Shown: one piece after another, positions 45,038 through 56,148 of the stretch
Layout of the letters: every line of letters starts with the position of its first letter
How positions within the stretch are numbered: position 1 is the stretch's first letter
Origin: Linnemannia elongata
Lineage: Eukaryota; Mortierellomycota; Mortierellomycetes; Mortierellales; Mortierellaceae
Reading direction: 5' to 3'
DNA: 64,000 bases
Assembly: GCA_036320915.1 (NCBI GenBank)
Contig: JAXBDG010000002.1
Location: 3,438,001-3,502,000 of the forward strand
Notes under the pieces: model-generated
The model's input: the letters and a program-made list of their open reading frames with translations, nothing else
Databases searched by the model: none
Told to the model about the DNA's origin: nothing
Made by a program: the position numbers and the translations under genes

Positions 45038-47522
45038 ATGCCTCCTCGTTTCGTCGCACCCGCAGCTCCAAAGTGCCCCCGCTGCACAAAGTCCGTCTAC
45101 AGCGTATGTCTCTCTCTCTCGCCTCCCTTAACTAGAAAGCGCGTTTCTCTCACTCTCTCTTGGCCTCATGTATAAACGAACTTCTTTTTTTCACACCCAG
45201 CAATTGCATGACTAACACTGACAAACGTCTCCATTCATTCCTTCCTTAGGCGGAACAAATCATCGGACCCAACGGTGCAGCATGGCACAAGGCAGTATGC
45301 GAACCCTCAGAAAATAACGCTTACACTGACACGGTCGAACAAAAGCCTATCACGTCAACGGACGTCAAGAAAGAAAAAAAACTTCTCCGCAACAAGCTTA
45401 CTCACTCTCCATTGTTATCGTTGATTGTCTTGCCTTTTCCAATAGTGCTATACTTGCCGCGAATGTAACCGACGACTGGACTCCAACATTCTCGCAGAGC
45501 ACGAAGGCGAGGTAAGATGACTCCTCTTTTTCTTCCTTCCCACGTTTTTTCTTTATTATGTCAGCCGCACGAGAAAAAGCAAAAAGAAGTACGGTAGAGG
45601 GATGACGATATTGGCACTGACGCACCAATATTTTTCTTTCGTCACGCCGTTTGTGTATTATCGATGATGGTTGATAGGCATACTGCAAGACTTGCCACAA
45701 GAAGATGTGGGGTCCTACAGGATACGGATACGCCAGTGGACTTTTGGTTCGCGAGGATCCTGAGAGTCAGTTCAAGCAGAGCATCGGGCGCCCTCCAAAC
45801 AGCGCCGGCAGCCAAAACAACGATAATGATAACGATAACACCAACACCAACAGCGGTTCATATGCCACGCTCGATGAAGTGGTCTACAACAACACTGGCG
45901 GAAGCAACCGGTCGGCTGGTCGAGGGTACCACGAAAATAATAGCAACAGTGGCGAGACAGAGGAAGAGAGACGCGAGCGACTCACACCCGTCAACGCGAC
46001 TCTTAAGAAGAGGAGCTCGCTCGACATGATCCGAGAGCAGGCCGAGGCCTCCCGCAGAGCCTACGATGAGGCTCACAACCAACGGATTGCCAACAAGTAT
46101 GGCAAGGTCACTACCAACTCGACAGGAGGTTCGACTGCCAGTGTTGGAAGTCGGTCTGACCTTCACCTCGGCGGCAGTGGCAGTCACTTGCATGCGCAGT
46201 CTGGATACATCTCTGCGGGATCTGACACCTCGTCTGCTTTTGGATCGACCAAGGCCACTACGTCTTCCCCTGCCCCATCGTTCTCGTCCATCTCCTCGAC
46301 CGCTTCCAGTCAGCCTGCTACAAAGTCTTTGTTCTTGAACCAATCCTACAGGACCACCTCTTCAGCCTCGACTGCCAGCCATCAGGATGCAGAGTCGGAC
46401 TACGCTAGAAGTCGCCAGGCGTTGAACTTCCAGACTGGTGCACCTGCTCCTGTCTCTTCTGGACCTCCCTCGCTCCCCAAGAGAGCTCCTGAGCCTGTCG
46501 TGGAACCTGTTAGGGATACTACACCTACTCAACAGTACCAGGACGAGCAGCGTGCTGCTGATGATGACTTTGAGGACTACATGCCTATCCGTGTGGTTGC
46601 CCGCAAGGAGGAGGCCGCTCCTGCCCCTGCTCCGATAGCAGCGTCCGCAGTCGAGGAGGATGAGTGGGACGCAGCACCCACCCAGAAGCAACCTGAGCAG
46701 CCCATTTATCGTTCCCAGTACCTGAGGCAGCAGGATAAACGTGAACAGGAGCAACGCGAACAAGCACAACGTGAACAGGAATACCTTGACCGAGCACGCG
46801 CCGCCTCATCAGCAGCTCCTGCACCAGTATCTTCTTCGTCGACGTCCTCTGTTTCTTCGACTCCTACGTCTTCAGCCCGTCTTAACCGCCTCATCAGCGA
46901 GACGGACAAATTGACGTTGAAGGAACAGGAGCAGCGCCATGCCCAGCCCGCTTCTTCTGCAGCTGCTAGCGGTGATGTCGACGAGTGGGACGAGGATCCT
47001 ACGCCAACCATGCCCTCTAAGCCCCAAAACTTGAGCTATTCTGCTGCGCGCAATGTGTCTCCTGCCGCTACTCGTACCTGGACACCCACTGCCAACACTG
47101 CGTCCGAGACTACATCCCAGCCTAGCAACACCAATCACTCGCGGATATCCTCTGCCGAACTCAACAGCCCCACCACCGCCAGCCCTGTGAACAGCCAACC
47201 TACGACGACACCCAAGACCAGCTACTACCGATCGGGAGGACTCATGACGCCAAAGAAGATGACAACATCGTTTGGCGGTGGAGGAGATATCTGCCCACGC
47301 TGCCAAAAAACCGTCTACCATGCCGAGTCGGCCCTTGCCCCCGGCGGAGCCAAGTACCACAAGTTGTGTCTGCGCTGTGTTGAATGCTCCAAGTCACTGG
47401 ACTCGACCAACATGACGGACCGTCAGGGCACACCTTACTGCAAGGCCTGCTATTCGAAGGCTTGGGGCGCTAAAGGGTATGGGTACGGTAGTGGTGCCTC
47501 TATGCTTCACACCGAGCTGTAG
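45038..47522 (+). CDS. two-LIM-domain protein (CRP-like) with long disordered linker
   Basis: Four exons: 45038-45103, 45250-45294, 45446-45511, 45678-47522; introns 146, 151 and 166 nt; phases close to 673 aa. LIM1 (residues about 13-65) is assembled across all four exons: CPRC, WHKACYTCREC, then YCKTCHKKMWG and GYGYASG. LIM2 (about 598-650) reads CPRCQKTVYHAESALA, YHKLCLRCVEC, YCKACYSKAWG, GYGYGSG. Both carry the eight Cys/His/Cys zinc ligands in CRP spacing and the following Gly-rich tail typical of cysteine-rich proteins (CRP/plant LIM), which bundle actin or scaffold at the cytoskeleton. The linker of more than 500 residues is Ser/Ala/Gln-rich with acidic WD motifs (DEWD) that recur. Animal CRPs have a short linker, so this is an expanded form. 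Confidence 0.93.
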
Positions 47523-47586
47523 ACATGTCCCTTTCGCAGGTTTTGCCTATGAGTCGCTAGGTAGCACAGTGCGTGCATGAACAAAT

Positions 47587-47592
47587 AATAAA
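47587..47592 (+). terminator. poly-A signal of LIM gene
   Basis: AATAAA 65 bp after the LIM gene stop, in a convergent spacer of only 164 bp before the GH3 stop codon (47687, minus strand). Confidence 0.5.
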
Positions 47593-47686
47593 AAAAACTG
47601 ATATCAGGATAGTCGGGGCCTGTTTATTTGATGAGGTATTGGATTTGCTCCGGTAAAAAGATGGAGAGAGTGGGTGATGGAGTCGA

Positions 47687-50600
47687 TCAAACGACGTTGA
47701 ACTTGATGGATTGGACCTCAGGCCGCATTGCATTCACGGTCAGCGTAAAACTACCCTTTTCAACCCGCTTCCTCAGATTCCTGCCATGATACGCCAACGA
47801 TGACCGACGGATCCGGAACTTGACGTCCTTGGACTCCCCGGCGTCCAGAGATACCTTCTCGAATCCGCGGAGCATGTATGCCTCGGGCATGATGTCAGAT
47901 CGGTAGTCTTGGGTTATATACCAGAAGACTGTTTCTTTGACGGGTAGGGTGGATGTGTTTTTGAGGCGGATTGTTGCACTGATGCTGGAGGGTGGTGAGC
48001 CAGAGGGGTGTTTTCGGAGGCGTGTTGGTGTAGTATCGCGTTTTAGGTGGTGGTGGTGATGGCGTTTCTTGCGGGTCTGGGCAGCGTTATTGCTGTCGTC
48101 GATGTCCATTTGGATCTCTTCTGCCTCCTCGCCGTCTTCATTCTCATCCTCCACAGCCTCCTCAGACTCCTCCAAGAGATCACCCGGGTCCCCAACCTCC
48201 TTCTCCTCATACGTCGTGGTGTGCAACTCGGAGTGATCCAACCTCAACCCGGAATACTCGACCGTAGAATACGATAACCCCGCACCAAATGGGAATAAGG
48301 GCTTGTAAGGATCAATCCCGGACCGATAATAATTAGCACCCATGTCACTGGGTCCTCGCGGGTATGTTATAGGTAAGCGTCCAGAAGGGTTGACAGTCCC
48401 GCTAAGCACCTCGGCGATAGGGTGCCCGCCCCAGGGACCTGGGAGGTATGCCATGACGATGGCGTCGACCTGGTCTGGGAGCCATTGTAAAGTCCGAGGA
48501 CGGCCTTCGACGAGAATGAGGATGATTTTTGTGTTGGAACCGCGGACGCGTTCGGAGATGTTGCGGATCAGTTCGAGTTGACCCCAGGGCAGATCGAGGT
48601 TGTCGATATTACCGACTATCTCTGCATACGGTTTCTCGCCGAGGCAGAGGATCACCGTGTCCGCTTCTGTGGCTGCTCGGAGGTATGCGCCGTGCTCTCC
48701 TTCTTCGATCGAGTTTCCGTCAAAGTCGACGCTGGGTGCGTAAGAGACCGAGCGAGATCCGAATTCGTGGCGGAGCCCTTCAAGGATAGTTTCGCCACGG
48801 CCCTGGTACCATTCATCCTTCTCTGCCCCCTGCCACTTGATCGACCAACCACCCGACAGCGCACGGATCGAATCTGCAGCCGGCCCTGTCACAAAGATCT
48901 TCCTATTCGCCTTCTTCCTGGACAAGGGCAAGACCCCGCCCTCATTCTTGAGCACAGTAACACTCTCCCTCACAGCCTCCTTTGCAGCCTCAATATCTTG
49001 CTGACTGCCCACAAGGGACAACAACGCCGGGTCACTCAACGGCTGTTCAAACAATCCTACATCCTTCTTGAGCTGCAAAACCTTGGCCACACTCTCCACC
49101 AACCTCCCCCTCTCCAACCGCCCCTCCTGAACCAGCGTCACCGCATCCTTCGCAAAACTCTCCGACTCCGGGACCATCACCATATCCACAGATGTCTGCT
49201 TCAAACACTGTGCCGTTGCGTCCTTCAAACTGGGCACACTCCTGTGTTCAGTAAAGAGACGATCCACTTCAGCCCAGTCGGTGACAAGCATACCTTCGAA
49301 CCCCAACCGGTTACGGAGAAGTTCGGTGAGGTAGAAGTGTGACCCAACGACGGGTTGACCATTGACGTCGATGTAAGTTTCCATAGCCGTTGCGACGCCG
49401 GCGTCGATTGCGGCCTGGAAGGAGGGAACGAAGTAGTCCATCAGGTAGTTATCCGGTATCCACGCCGACGATCTTTTCACAAAATAACAGGGCAACAAAG
49501 AAGAAGAAAAAAAATATTTGTTGGCATCGTTGCAGTACTTAAACGCGTGTGTGTCGAATCGTAGTTTTGGGGCTATATAACATAAAACAGAGGAAAGAGG
49601 CGCTTACTTGTCTTGTCCGTCGCGGGAACCAGAGTATCCAATAAAGTGCTTCATACAAGCCGCGACGCGTGTCCGGTCCTTCTTGTAGTTGCCCTGCAGA
49701 CCCTTGATCACCGCACTCCCCATCGCCGACGCCACATGCGGGTCTATTTTTTTTTTTTATCATGCGAGCAAGACAGAACATAAGTAAGTTTGTGCATGAA
49801 CTACAGAGGACATAAACATGGCATATATTGATCTCCACTCAGAACACAGAGTAGAGACATACCTTCACCAAAACTTTCATAGACACGGGGCCACAATTTA
49901 TGGACAGCAACATCCAAAATAGGCGCAAACACCCAAGGGATCCCAGCCGCACGTGTATCCTTGGCTGTGATCCGTCCAACCTCATATGCGTGGGTGGTAT
50001 TGAACGTTGCGGCGAGTCCGATTTGTTGCGGGAACATTATCGCTCCGTCCACGTAGTTTGCGCCGTGCACTGAGTCCAGTCTAAGGTGAGAGATAAAAGA
50101 AAGAGGGGGAGGGGAATGAAAGGTCAGCAAAATCGAAGGAACAAGGGGAACTGTGTGCGACTGGAGGAAGGTACTATATAAGCGTATATGCACAATGGTC
50201 TCGGGGTTATGTTTTGGACTGTCACTTTACCCATAGATCATCGGGATCCCCTTGCCGGTAGATAAGGCGACCTTTTGGATTGCATCTATAAGTGTATATT
50301 CATGCATGTCATGCAAATGCAAAAATGAGCATTTACGGAGTACGAGGTACAGAATGGTTCCCGGGGTTAGTCTGTATGCATTGTCAGAAAATAACTCAAT
50401 GGCAGAGAGAAAGAGAACATTGGCACGCTGGAACACAGGTGTCGTTATTCTCTCACGGCCAGAAATGAATGAAAGGAAGAGTGAATGAAAGAAGGAGTAA
50501 ACTTGCCTACAATCTTTGCGAACCGTTTAGCAGAGTACGCCAGGTACTTGCCGCCATGGCTATCAAATTCAGAACAGAGTAAGAGAAGTGGACTGTCAGT

Positions 50601-51387
50601 CAAAAGGTAACAAAGTACCGCTAGCTAATAACTACATCGCCATAGACATTTCAAAGCTCAAACTCACAACATTCCTCAACCCTCCATCGGTAAATATCCT
50701 CAGTTTTTTCCTATCCACTCGCCTGAAGCATCATTCGTAACTAGTCTCGCCACAATCCTTTTTTTCCACCACCCAAAGGAACGCACACGACAAAAGAACT
50801 TACTTGGTAGGAGTATCCAAGAAACTACCAACACCCCACTCTCCAATCCAATACTCGACCTTGCCCAAATCCAACTCGCCGCTCTTATCCAACAACATTC
50901 CGATCTGGATCTGCGTCATCTGGCCCGCCAACTCCTTCAATGTCAATGACTCTGCAAGCTTTTGGATACCAGCATCCACCTGCGTCGTAGGGCCCGGTGG
51001 ATCATAGTCTTCGGAAAGCGCGGTAGAACTGGAGAGGGTCTCAATGGTTGGGTCGTAGGCTCGGTAAGTTGCCTGCGGGGTACGACCGTTGTAGGAGTCT
51101 TGGTCGAGGATTTGGGAGTTGGGTGTTGGTTGTTGTTGCGGGTTGTAGTCTGGAGCGTCTTGGGCTGACATGATAGCTTGCTGTTGTTGCTGTTGGTGGT
51201 TGTTGAGAGAGGAAACGAGGTTGTCGGGTGCAGGAACGACGTCAATGGGTGCAGGTGTGACTGCCATGGTTTGGAGGAGGAGGGTTGTCGAGAGCAAAAG
51301 GATGAATGAGCGCGCTACGACGCGTCGAGTGTAGTAGTGAAGGCCGTGTTCGCCTTTGCCCGGCTTTGAATGGTAAGTTCCTTCCAT
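47687..51387 (-). CDS. membrane-anchored GH3 family beta-glucosidase
   Basis: Six exons on the minus strand: 51387-50804, 50559-50507, 50285-50231, 50080-49863, 49743-49608, 49472-47687; introns 119-244 nt; phases close to 943 aa. Intron 2 has a GC-AG boundary (GTAG/GCAAGT). GH3 enzymes release glucose from beta-glucosides. Visible blocks are HGGKYLAYSAKRFAKIVDAI, YGLDSVHGANYV, FAPILDVAVHKLWPRVYESF, MKHFIGYS (the KH substrate pair), and LLRNRLGFEGMLVTDW, whose Asp (about residue 414) is the expected nucleophile. The C-terminal alpha/beta sandwich and a fibronectin-III-like end (VKFRIRRSSLAYHG) follow. A hydrophobic segment (about residues 24-43) with basic flank and no clear cleavage site suggests a type II signal anchor; a Gln-rich stalk follows. 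An acidic insert ending in RKKRHHHHHLKR lies before the last domain. Similar to Dictyostelium and oomycete lysosomal-type GH3 enzymes. Confidence 0.93.
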
Positions 51388-52029
51388 GAGGGGGAGAGGA
51401 GCGTGTGTGTGGGTGGTGAGAGGAAAAGTGAGAAATGAAGAAGGGAAGAGAAGAGAGGAGAAGAGAAGAGAAGAAAGAAGAACCATGAAAAAGGTGCGGA
51501 AGGCAGGTAATATACTTCATTTCGCTATCGAGTCGCTCGCACCCCTTCTTTTTCACTCCTTGATGGATAGCGCTCCAATCTTTGAGACGACATCCCTTGT
51601 TCCTTGCACTCCACTCCTCTCTTCCCCCCTTTTTAATCCTCTCCATTACGAACCGTGTCAACGATGGTATCATTGCACTTAAGGCCGAAGGGGCGTGAGA
51701 GAAGGAGGGAATGGAGTGAGGTAGAAAAGAGAAAGCGTATGTATCCCGACACTGACTATTTTTTTTGTTCTACCCATTCCACCCATCCTAACCCTCCTTC
51801 TTTGAATACGGCGATACCAATGAAGACTGGGACGTTTGAATAGCATGCAAAGGTTCTTTTATTATTTACAATAGATACAAAATGAGAAGGAGAGGAAGGA
51901 GAGACCACTCCTCCTTCTACTTCATTTCTTTTCACCTTCTTATTCTCCTGAGAGGCAAGTCCAAGATTGACACATCGAAATCACCTCGGAGCCTATCCCC
52001 TCATATTCTATTCAAAAAGCACCAATGCT
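51388..52029. other. spacer upstream of GH3 gene
   Basis: Purine-rich on the plus strand near the GH3 start (pyrimidine leader on the coding strand) with repeated GAAGA/GAGAA units at about 51436-51482. No gene seen. Confidence 0.5.
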
Positions 52030-52784
52030 TTATCCGATGTGCTGGTAGGGGTGAGTCTTCTGGTACTGAGGCTGGGGCACAGCCTGCTGCATGGGTGGCT
52101 GCGGCTGGGGCTGCAAGAAAGCATACCCTTGACCATAGGTATAAGTCAACCCATTCTTGCGATGCTTAACCTCACTCGTGTACGAGCTCGCAACCGACCC
52201 ACCAACAATCATCAAAAACAGTTGTACACTCGTACAAACGCCCACGACAATCATGACCGTCCTGTAACAAGATCCAACATCCTCAGCCAGACCCGTGGCA
52301 GAATAAGGGATACCGCCAGAGTACTTGGGATCGTCTTCGAGAAGGGCAATCTGGCAGAGAGCCTTGACATCGTCTTGTTCACGGGTGGCGAGGAGGACGA
52401 TTCCGATGACAGAGAGGATGGTGATCAGGACGGTGGCGATCCACCAGAGGACGGAGAAGTTCTTGGCGAGGGCGTATTTCTTGATGAAGACTGCGAACAT
52501 ACCGGACACGCCCAGGAGGATGTAGACGCCTGCCAGGATATATGTTGCCCACTTTGTCGTCGAATCTATTGTACGAGGGGTAGAGAGAACATGATAAGTG
52601 TCATTGTTACTATATTGAACATGCAAGGAACAAAAAGAAGAAACGGTTCGTTACCTGTCATGCCGGAGCGGACAAAGCTCCAGATGGTGCCACCTCCAAA
52701 GACGAGGGCAAAGAGGGAGACAATAAAGACCGCGACGCGGTATGGGATGCAGCAGCAGCAGTAGTTACGGTGTGCGGGTGCCAT
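52030..52784 (-). CDS. four-TM membrane protein with N-terminal Cys cluster
   Basis: Exons 52784-52655 and 52565-52030, intron 89 nt, phase 1; 221 aa. The N-terminus reads MAPAHRNYCCCCIPYR, directly before the first helix (VAVFIVSLFALVFGGGTIW); four adjacent cysteines at a membrane boundary are a likely palmitoylation site or a CCC-type motif. Helices 2-4 are WATYILAGVYILLGVSGMFA, VLWWIATVLITILSVIGIVLL and MIVVGVCTSVQLFLMIVGG. The loop between helices 3 and 4 has two cysteines (ALCQIALL, VGSCYRT). The short tail is Pro/Gln-rich. This topology is common in fungal tetraspan membrane organisers; I cannot assign a named family. Confidence 0.85.
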
Positions 52785-54874
52785 TTTTGTTTGTTATGTA
52801 TGTATGGTTTGAACTATATTAGATTAGGGTCGGTTCTGTAGTGCGAATGTACTGAAAGAGAGAGTTTCTTGGTTCCTGTTGCTTGGTGATGCGAGTGGAG
52901 AGTGTATATACAGTGAGTGGGGACGATCGTGATGCCTATGAAAGAGGACTGACTGACAGAGAGTGGTGGAACAGGAGGAGTGAAGAATAGGAAAAAAAAA
53001 GAGGAAGGGGGTCTGCAGCCAGTTCTTTATATAACCCTGTTCTTGACTCGTGGGCGAAGCGCAGACCGGGCTAGGCGTCAGAATAAGCTTGTCGCTTTTT
53101 GACTCCGACGAACGACTTCAGACGGAAAGACACACACGCCGCGATTAAACGCAACACTGCCTTTGAGGACGGAAGGATGGATAGAGAGACTAAGAAAGGA
53201 TGTCCAATGGGGCTCGTCAACAACACGAGAACAACAGAGGCGATAAAGACAAAAGGGGTGGATGGAGTCGAAAACGTTGACGAAAAGATACAAACAGACA
53301 AAATCGAGAGAGATACAACAGAGAGACAGAGGAAGATCCTGAGGGAGAAACTGAGGGAGAAAGAGGGAGAAAGAGGGAGAACGTGAGTCTAGCAGACAAG
53401 GAATCAAAGGAGAGGATCACCAGCCCAAGCTGGAATGGGCGGAGCAAGGGAGGGGAGGGGCTGCATAGCATAGCCTTAGCCCTCTGTCAACTCCAAGAAG
53501 GCTGAAAAAAAATATTTTTGACACTGCCACCGAAAATCAACAGCACTTTCAAGTCTGCGCGATCTTGTTTCTTGCTGCACCGCCTATTCTTGGATATGAT
53601 TTTTATTCGCCTACATGCACAGAACCCACAAATCGCTATTCCTCATCACAGCCTCCTTTATCCATCAACCGTACCAATTGAAGCGGACAAACACCCTCCC
53701 TCTCGCTTTTCTTTGTTGTTTGTCTATTGCGTGATAATAGAAGTCGCGCTGGAAACATTAACCAGCGCAAAGTTTTCCCTCGTTTAGTTCACCTCCTTTC
53801 TTTGACAAGTTTATTTGCAACAAGGATTGAGAGTGCAGAAGGACGCCCACTTTCAAGAATACCAACAAAGAATCAGCCTCGAGTACCGACAACTCCCTTT
53901 CTAGTATATTATTTTTTACCGTAATTGTTTCCATCTTCTCCTCCTCAGTCAGAGACATACTTATCGTTAACCGGCAGGGTCATCCGATTCCTTAATACCT
54001 CCTTTCATCAGCCCGACAATCCTTTGGACAAAATATTGTCGATACAGCATCTAATTCACAATTCAACAAAAAAAAAAAAAAAAAAAAAAAGTATCCAACG
54101 AGAGGAAGGGGCCAGACTTTCGGCGTACCATTATTGTCTTCTCGTTGTCGAGCTATTGTGTAAGGTAGACGTTAGTGGAAAAGAGGCAGAGTCTCGTCAG
54201 GTCATCTTTTACTGTAACTTGACCGCATTGCTGTCTAAAGCCTACGCTATGCACCTGCGCGCCTTTCTTCTTTAGGCTTTCGTTTGTTCTACGCGCAGTT
54301 AATCTCTATCCTTCCATCAATGGCAAGAAGAAAAGAGGCTCGCATATTTTTCACGGTGTTTCCTTGCCACCAAGAAGTACCCCTGAAACTAGTGTTTATC
54401 CCTTCCACAAGGCTAGACCTTCGCCTTCTCCTTCTCGTTCCTATTTCTTGTTGTTTAAAATGACTTTGGGTAGGTTTTCGCCCCATCACTTATGGCCTTA
54501 TCCACTCGTAGTTATATTGGACGACGCCGCATGAAGCATGAAGCATGAATGCAGGTCGCGAACAGACAGTCCATTACTCCATTACTGCATCCTTTGTCTG
54601 TCATCCTTCTTCACTGCACAGTCAAAAGGAATAACCTGCCCCCGTGTTTTTCGCTTTTGATTCTGCTCTGACTCCTCATTTCATTCTGTTACTTAGTTTT
54701 CGCCTCCTGAAAAAAAAAAGGACTGAACGAGCAACAAAAAAAATGTAGTCCAAGACGGTGCAACATCCCAGCAGTTTTTATCTCGACTCATTCTTTTCCT
54801 TTCCTACCTTTTCCTCACCGCTCTTCCTCTGCAACAACGCCTTTACGTCCGACACCTTATCACCACCAAAAACA
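52785..54874. other. 2.1 kb spacer, no gene seen
   Basis: Promoter of the four-TM gene at the left and leader of the small secreted peptide at the right. An A22 run lies at about 54067-54090. Short, biased frames only. Confidence 0.5.
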
Positions 54875-55099
54875 ATGCTTGCCAACACTTTCTATTACCG
54901 CCGCAGCAGCTCTCGCACATCCACTACGACCAAATCCACAACGCTACTCATCGCAACAATCGTGTTGCTATTCAGCCTAGTGGTGGCGACTACTTCGGCA
55001 ACACCTATCCCTGAGCCGGTACCGGCGCCTTTCGTCGCCCCTCAGGGTGACCAACCAAGACTCTTGACGAACGGACAGTTTGGCAGCACTAATCCATAA
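54875..55099 (+). CDS. small secreted or membrane peptide, 74 aa
   Basis: ATG at 54875 in good context (AACAATGCTT). The first 22 residues are Arg/Ser/Thr-rich, then a hydrophobic helix (TLLIATIVLLFSLVVATTSA), then a Pro-rich tail (TPIPEPVPAPFVAPQG) ending FGSTNP. A cleavage site after TSA is plausible, which would release a peptide of about 31 residues. An in-frame ATG at 54758 would add 39 residues of CT-rich leader translation and is less likely. No homologue recognised. The codons look ordinary for this genome and the CT-rich leader resembles those of the other genes, but a single short ORF is weak evidence. Confidence 0.5.
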   Translation: MLANTFYYRRSSSRTSTTTKSTTLLIATIVLLFSLVVATTSATPIPEPVPAPFVAPQGDQPRLLTNGQFGSTNP

Positions 55100-55511
55100 A
55101 AAAGAGCAAGGCGGTCAGGAAAACACCAACTTTTTCTTTTTTCTCGCATCAACCATATCCACACCAAAACCGAGGAAACTCACTCGAGCGACTCGACTTT
55201 AACTTTCGGCGTTTTGACTTTTTGACCTGAACAGGTATTCGTCTCAGTGTCCATTCCTTTGACCTTTCAGCACCTCCCACTTTTGCTGAAGAGGTTGAAT
55301 AGAGCCATCATAAAATAAAAATATCTGTTCTTTATTCTCAAAAAAAAAAAAAAAAAAAAATTGGCCCTTGTTTTCTTTGGAGTACAGACATCCATGTCTC
55401 CAAAGGATCGAAGCAATAAATGAAAAAGGCAATAGAACCATGGACCTTCTTTCGCTCGTTCCTCCCACAACACAGTGCACTCCGTTCAAAAAAATGGCAA
55501 AAGAAGAACGT
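55100..55511. other. spacer with A20 run and Pol III terminator
   Basis: Holds an A20 run (about 55341-55360). T runs on the minus strand at 55499-55502 and 55488-55494 lie just 3' of the tRNA gene and should end Pol III transcription. Confidence 0.5.
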
Positions 55512-55582
55512 TCCCAATCCGGGGTTCGAACCCGGGCCGCCTCGGTGAAAGCGAGGAATCCTGACCACTGGACCAATTAGGA
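55512..55582 (-). tRNA. trnE(uuc): tRNA-Glu (anticodon UUC)
   Basis: 71 nt, no intron. The acceptor stem (TCCTAAT with ATTGGGA) pairs fully apart from one T-G wobble. The anticodon stem-loop is CCTCG-CTTTCAC-CGAGG with TTC in the loop. The T arm is CCGGG-TTCGAAC-CCCGG, which gives a perfect B box (GGTTCGAACC). The D arm GTCC-AGTGGTC-AGGA carries the A box. Minus-strand T runs follow at the 3' end. All features fit a functional nuclear glutamate tRNA. Confidence 0.96.
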
Positions 55583-56148
55583 ATTATTTTGTTCAGTTTC
55601 GATTTGATGTAGGTAATATTTTATAGTAGATATACTGCACAAACACGTGGAGATACCTGAAAATAGGGGGTCTGGGGCCTGATCCCGGGACCTTAGTACC
55701 TCCTGGTTGCATGTTTAGGTCTAGACTTCGGGGAATAATTGTTGGGTGACGATAGATAGGTTGGTGGCGCGGTGAGAAATTTGACACGAAAATAGAGCTT
55801 AAATTTGACGCGTGGAACAAAAGTGAAAGAAAGGAAGGCCAAAAGATAAGAAAGGAAGGCCAAAAGATATGAGAAAGAGGACGGCACCCTTGGACAATAT
55901 GCACAAGCCCGAGAAGATCTAAAGTGAACAGAAGCTGGGGATTTTTTTGTGGTTGCCGAGTTTTTTTTTATGGACGACTGGATTGCAAAAGGTTAACGAA
56001 CAGCGAGTATTAAAGAAATGAAGAAAAAGCAGAATGTTTTTTTTTTGGCACATTTTTTTGGTACAAGCATGTGGGCGAGCAACCAAGAAAAAAGAATGAC
56101 TATCTAAAACATCAACACTTTCTTTCCTTCTCACTACTCTCCTCCAAC
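55583..56148. other. spacer, no gene seen
   Basis: 566 bp between the tRNA and the SNARE stop codon. Contains a 20-bp direct repeat around AAAGGAAGGCCAAAAGATA (about 55830 and 55852). Confidence 0.5.

Noticed and set aside
48020..48060. Run of five His codons in the GH3 gene as a sign of an engineered tag
   Set aside because: It sits inside a natural basic low-complexity insert, and His runs occur in several other proteins in the window.
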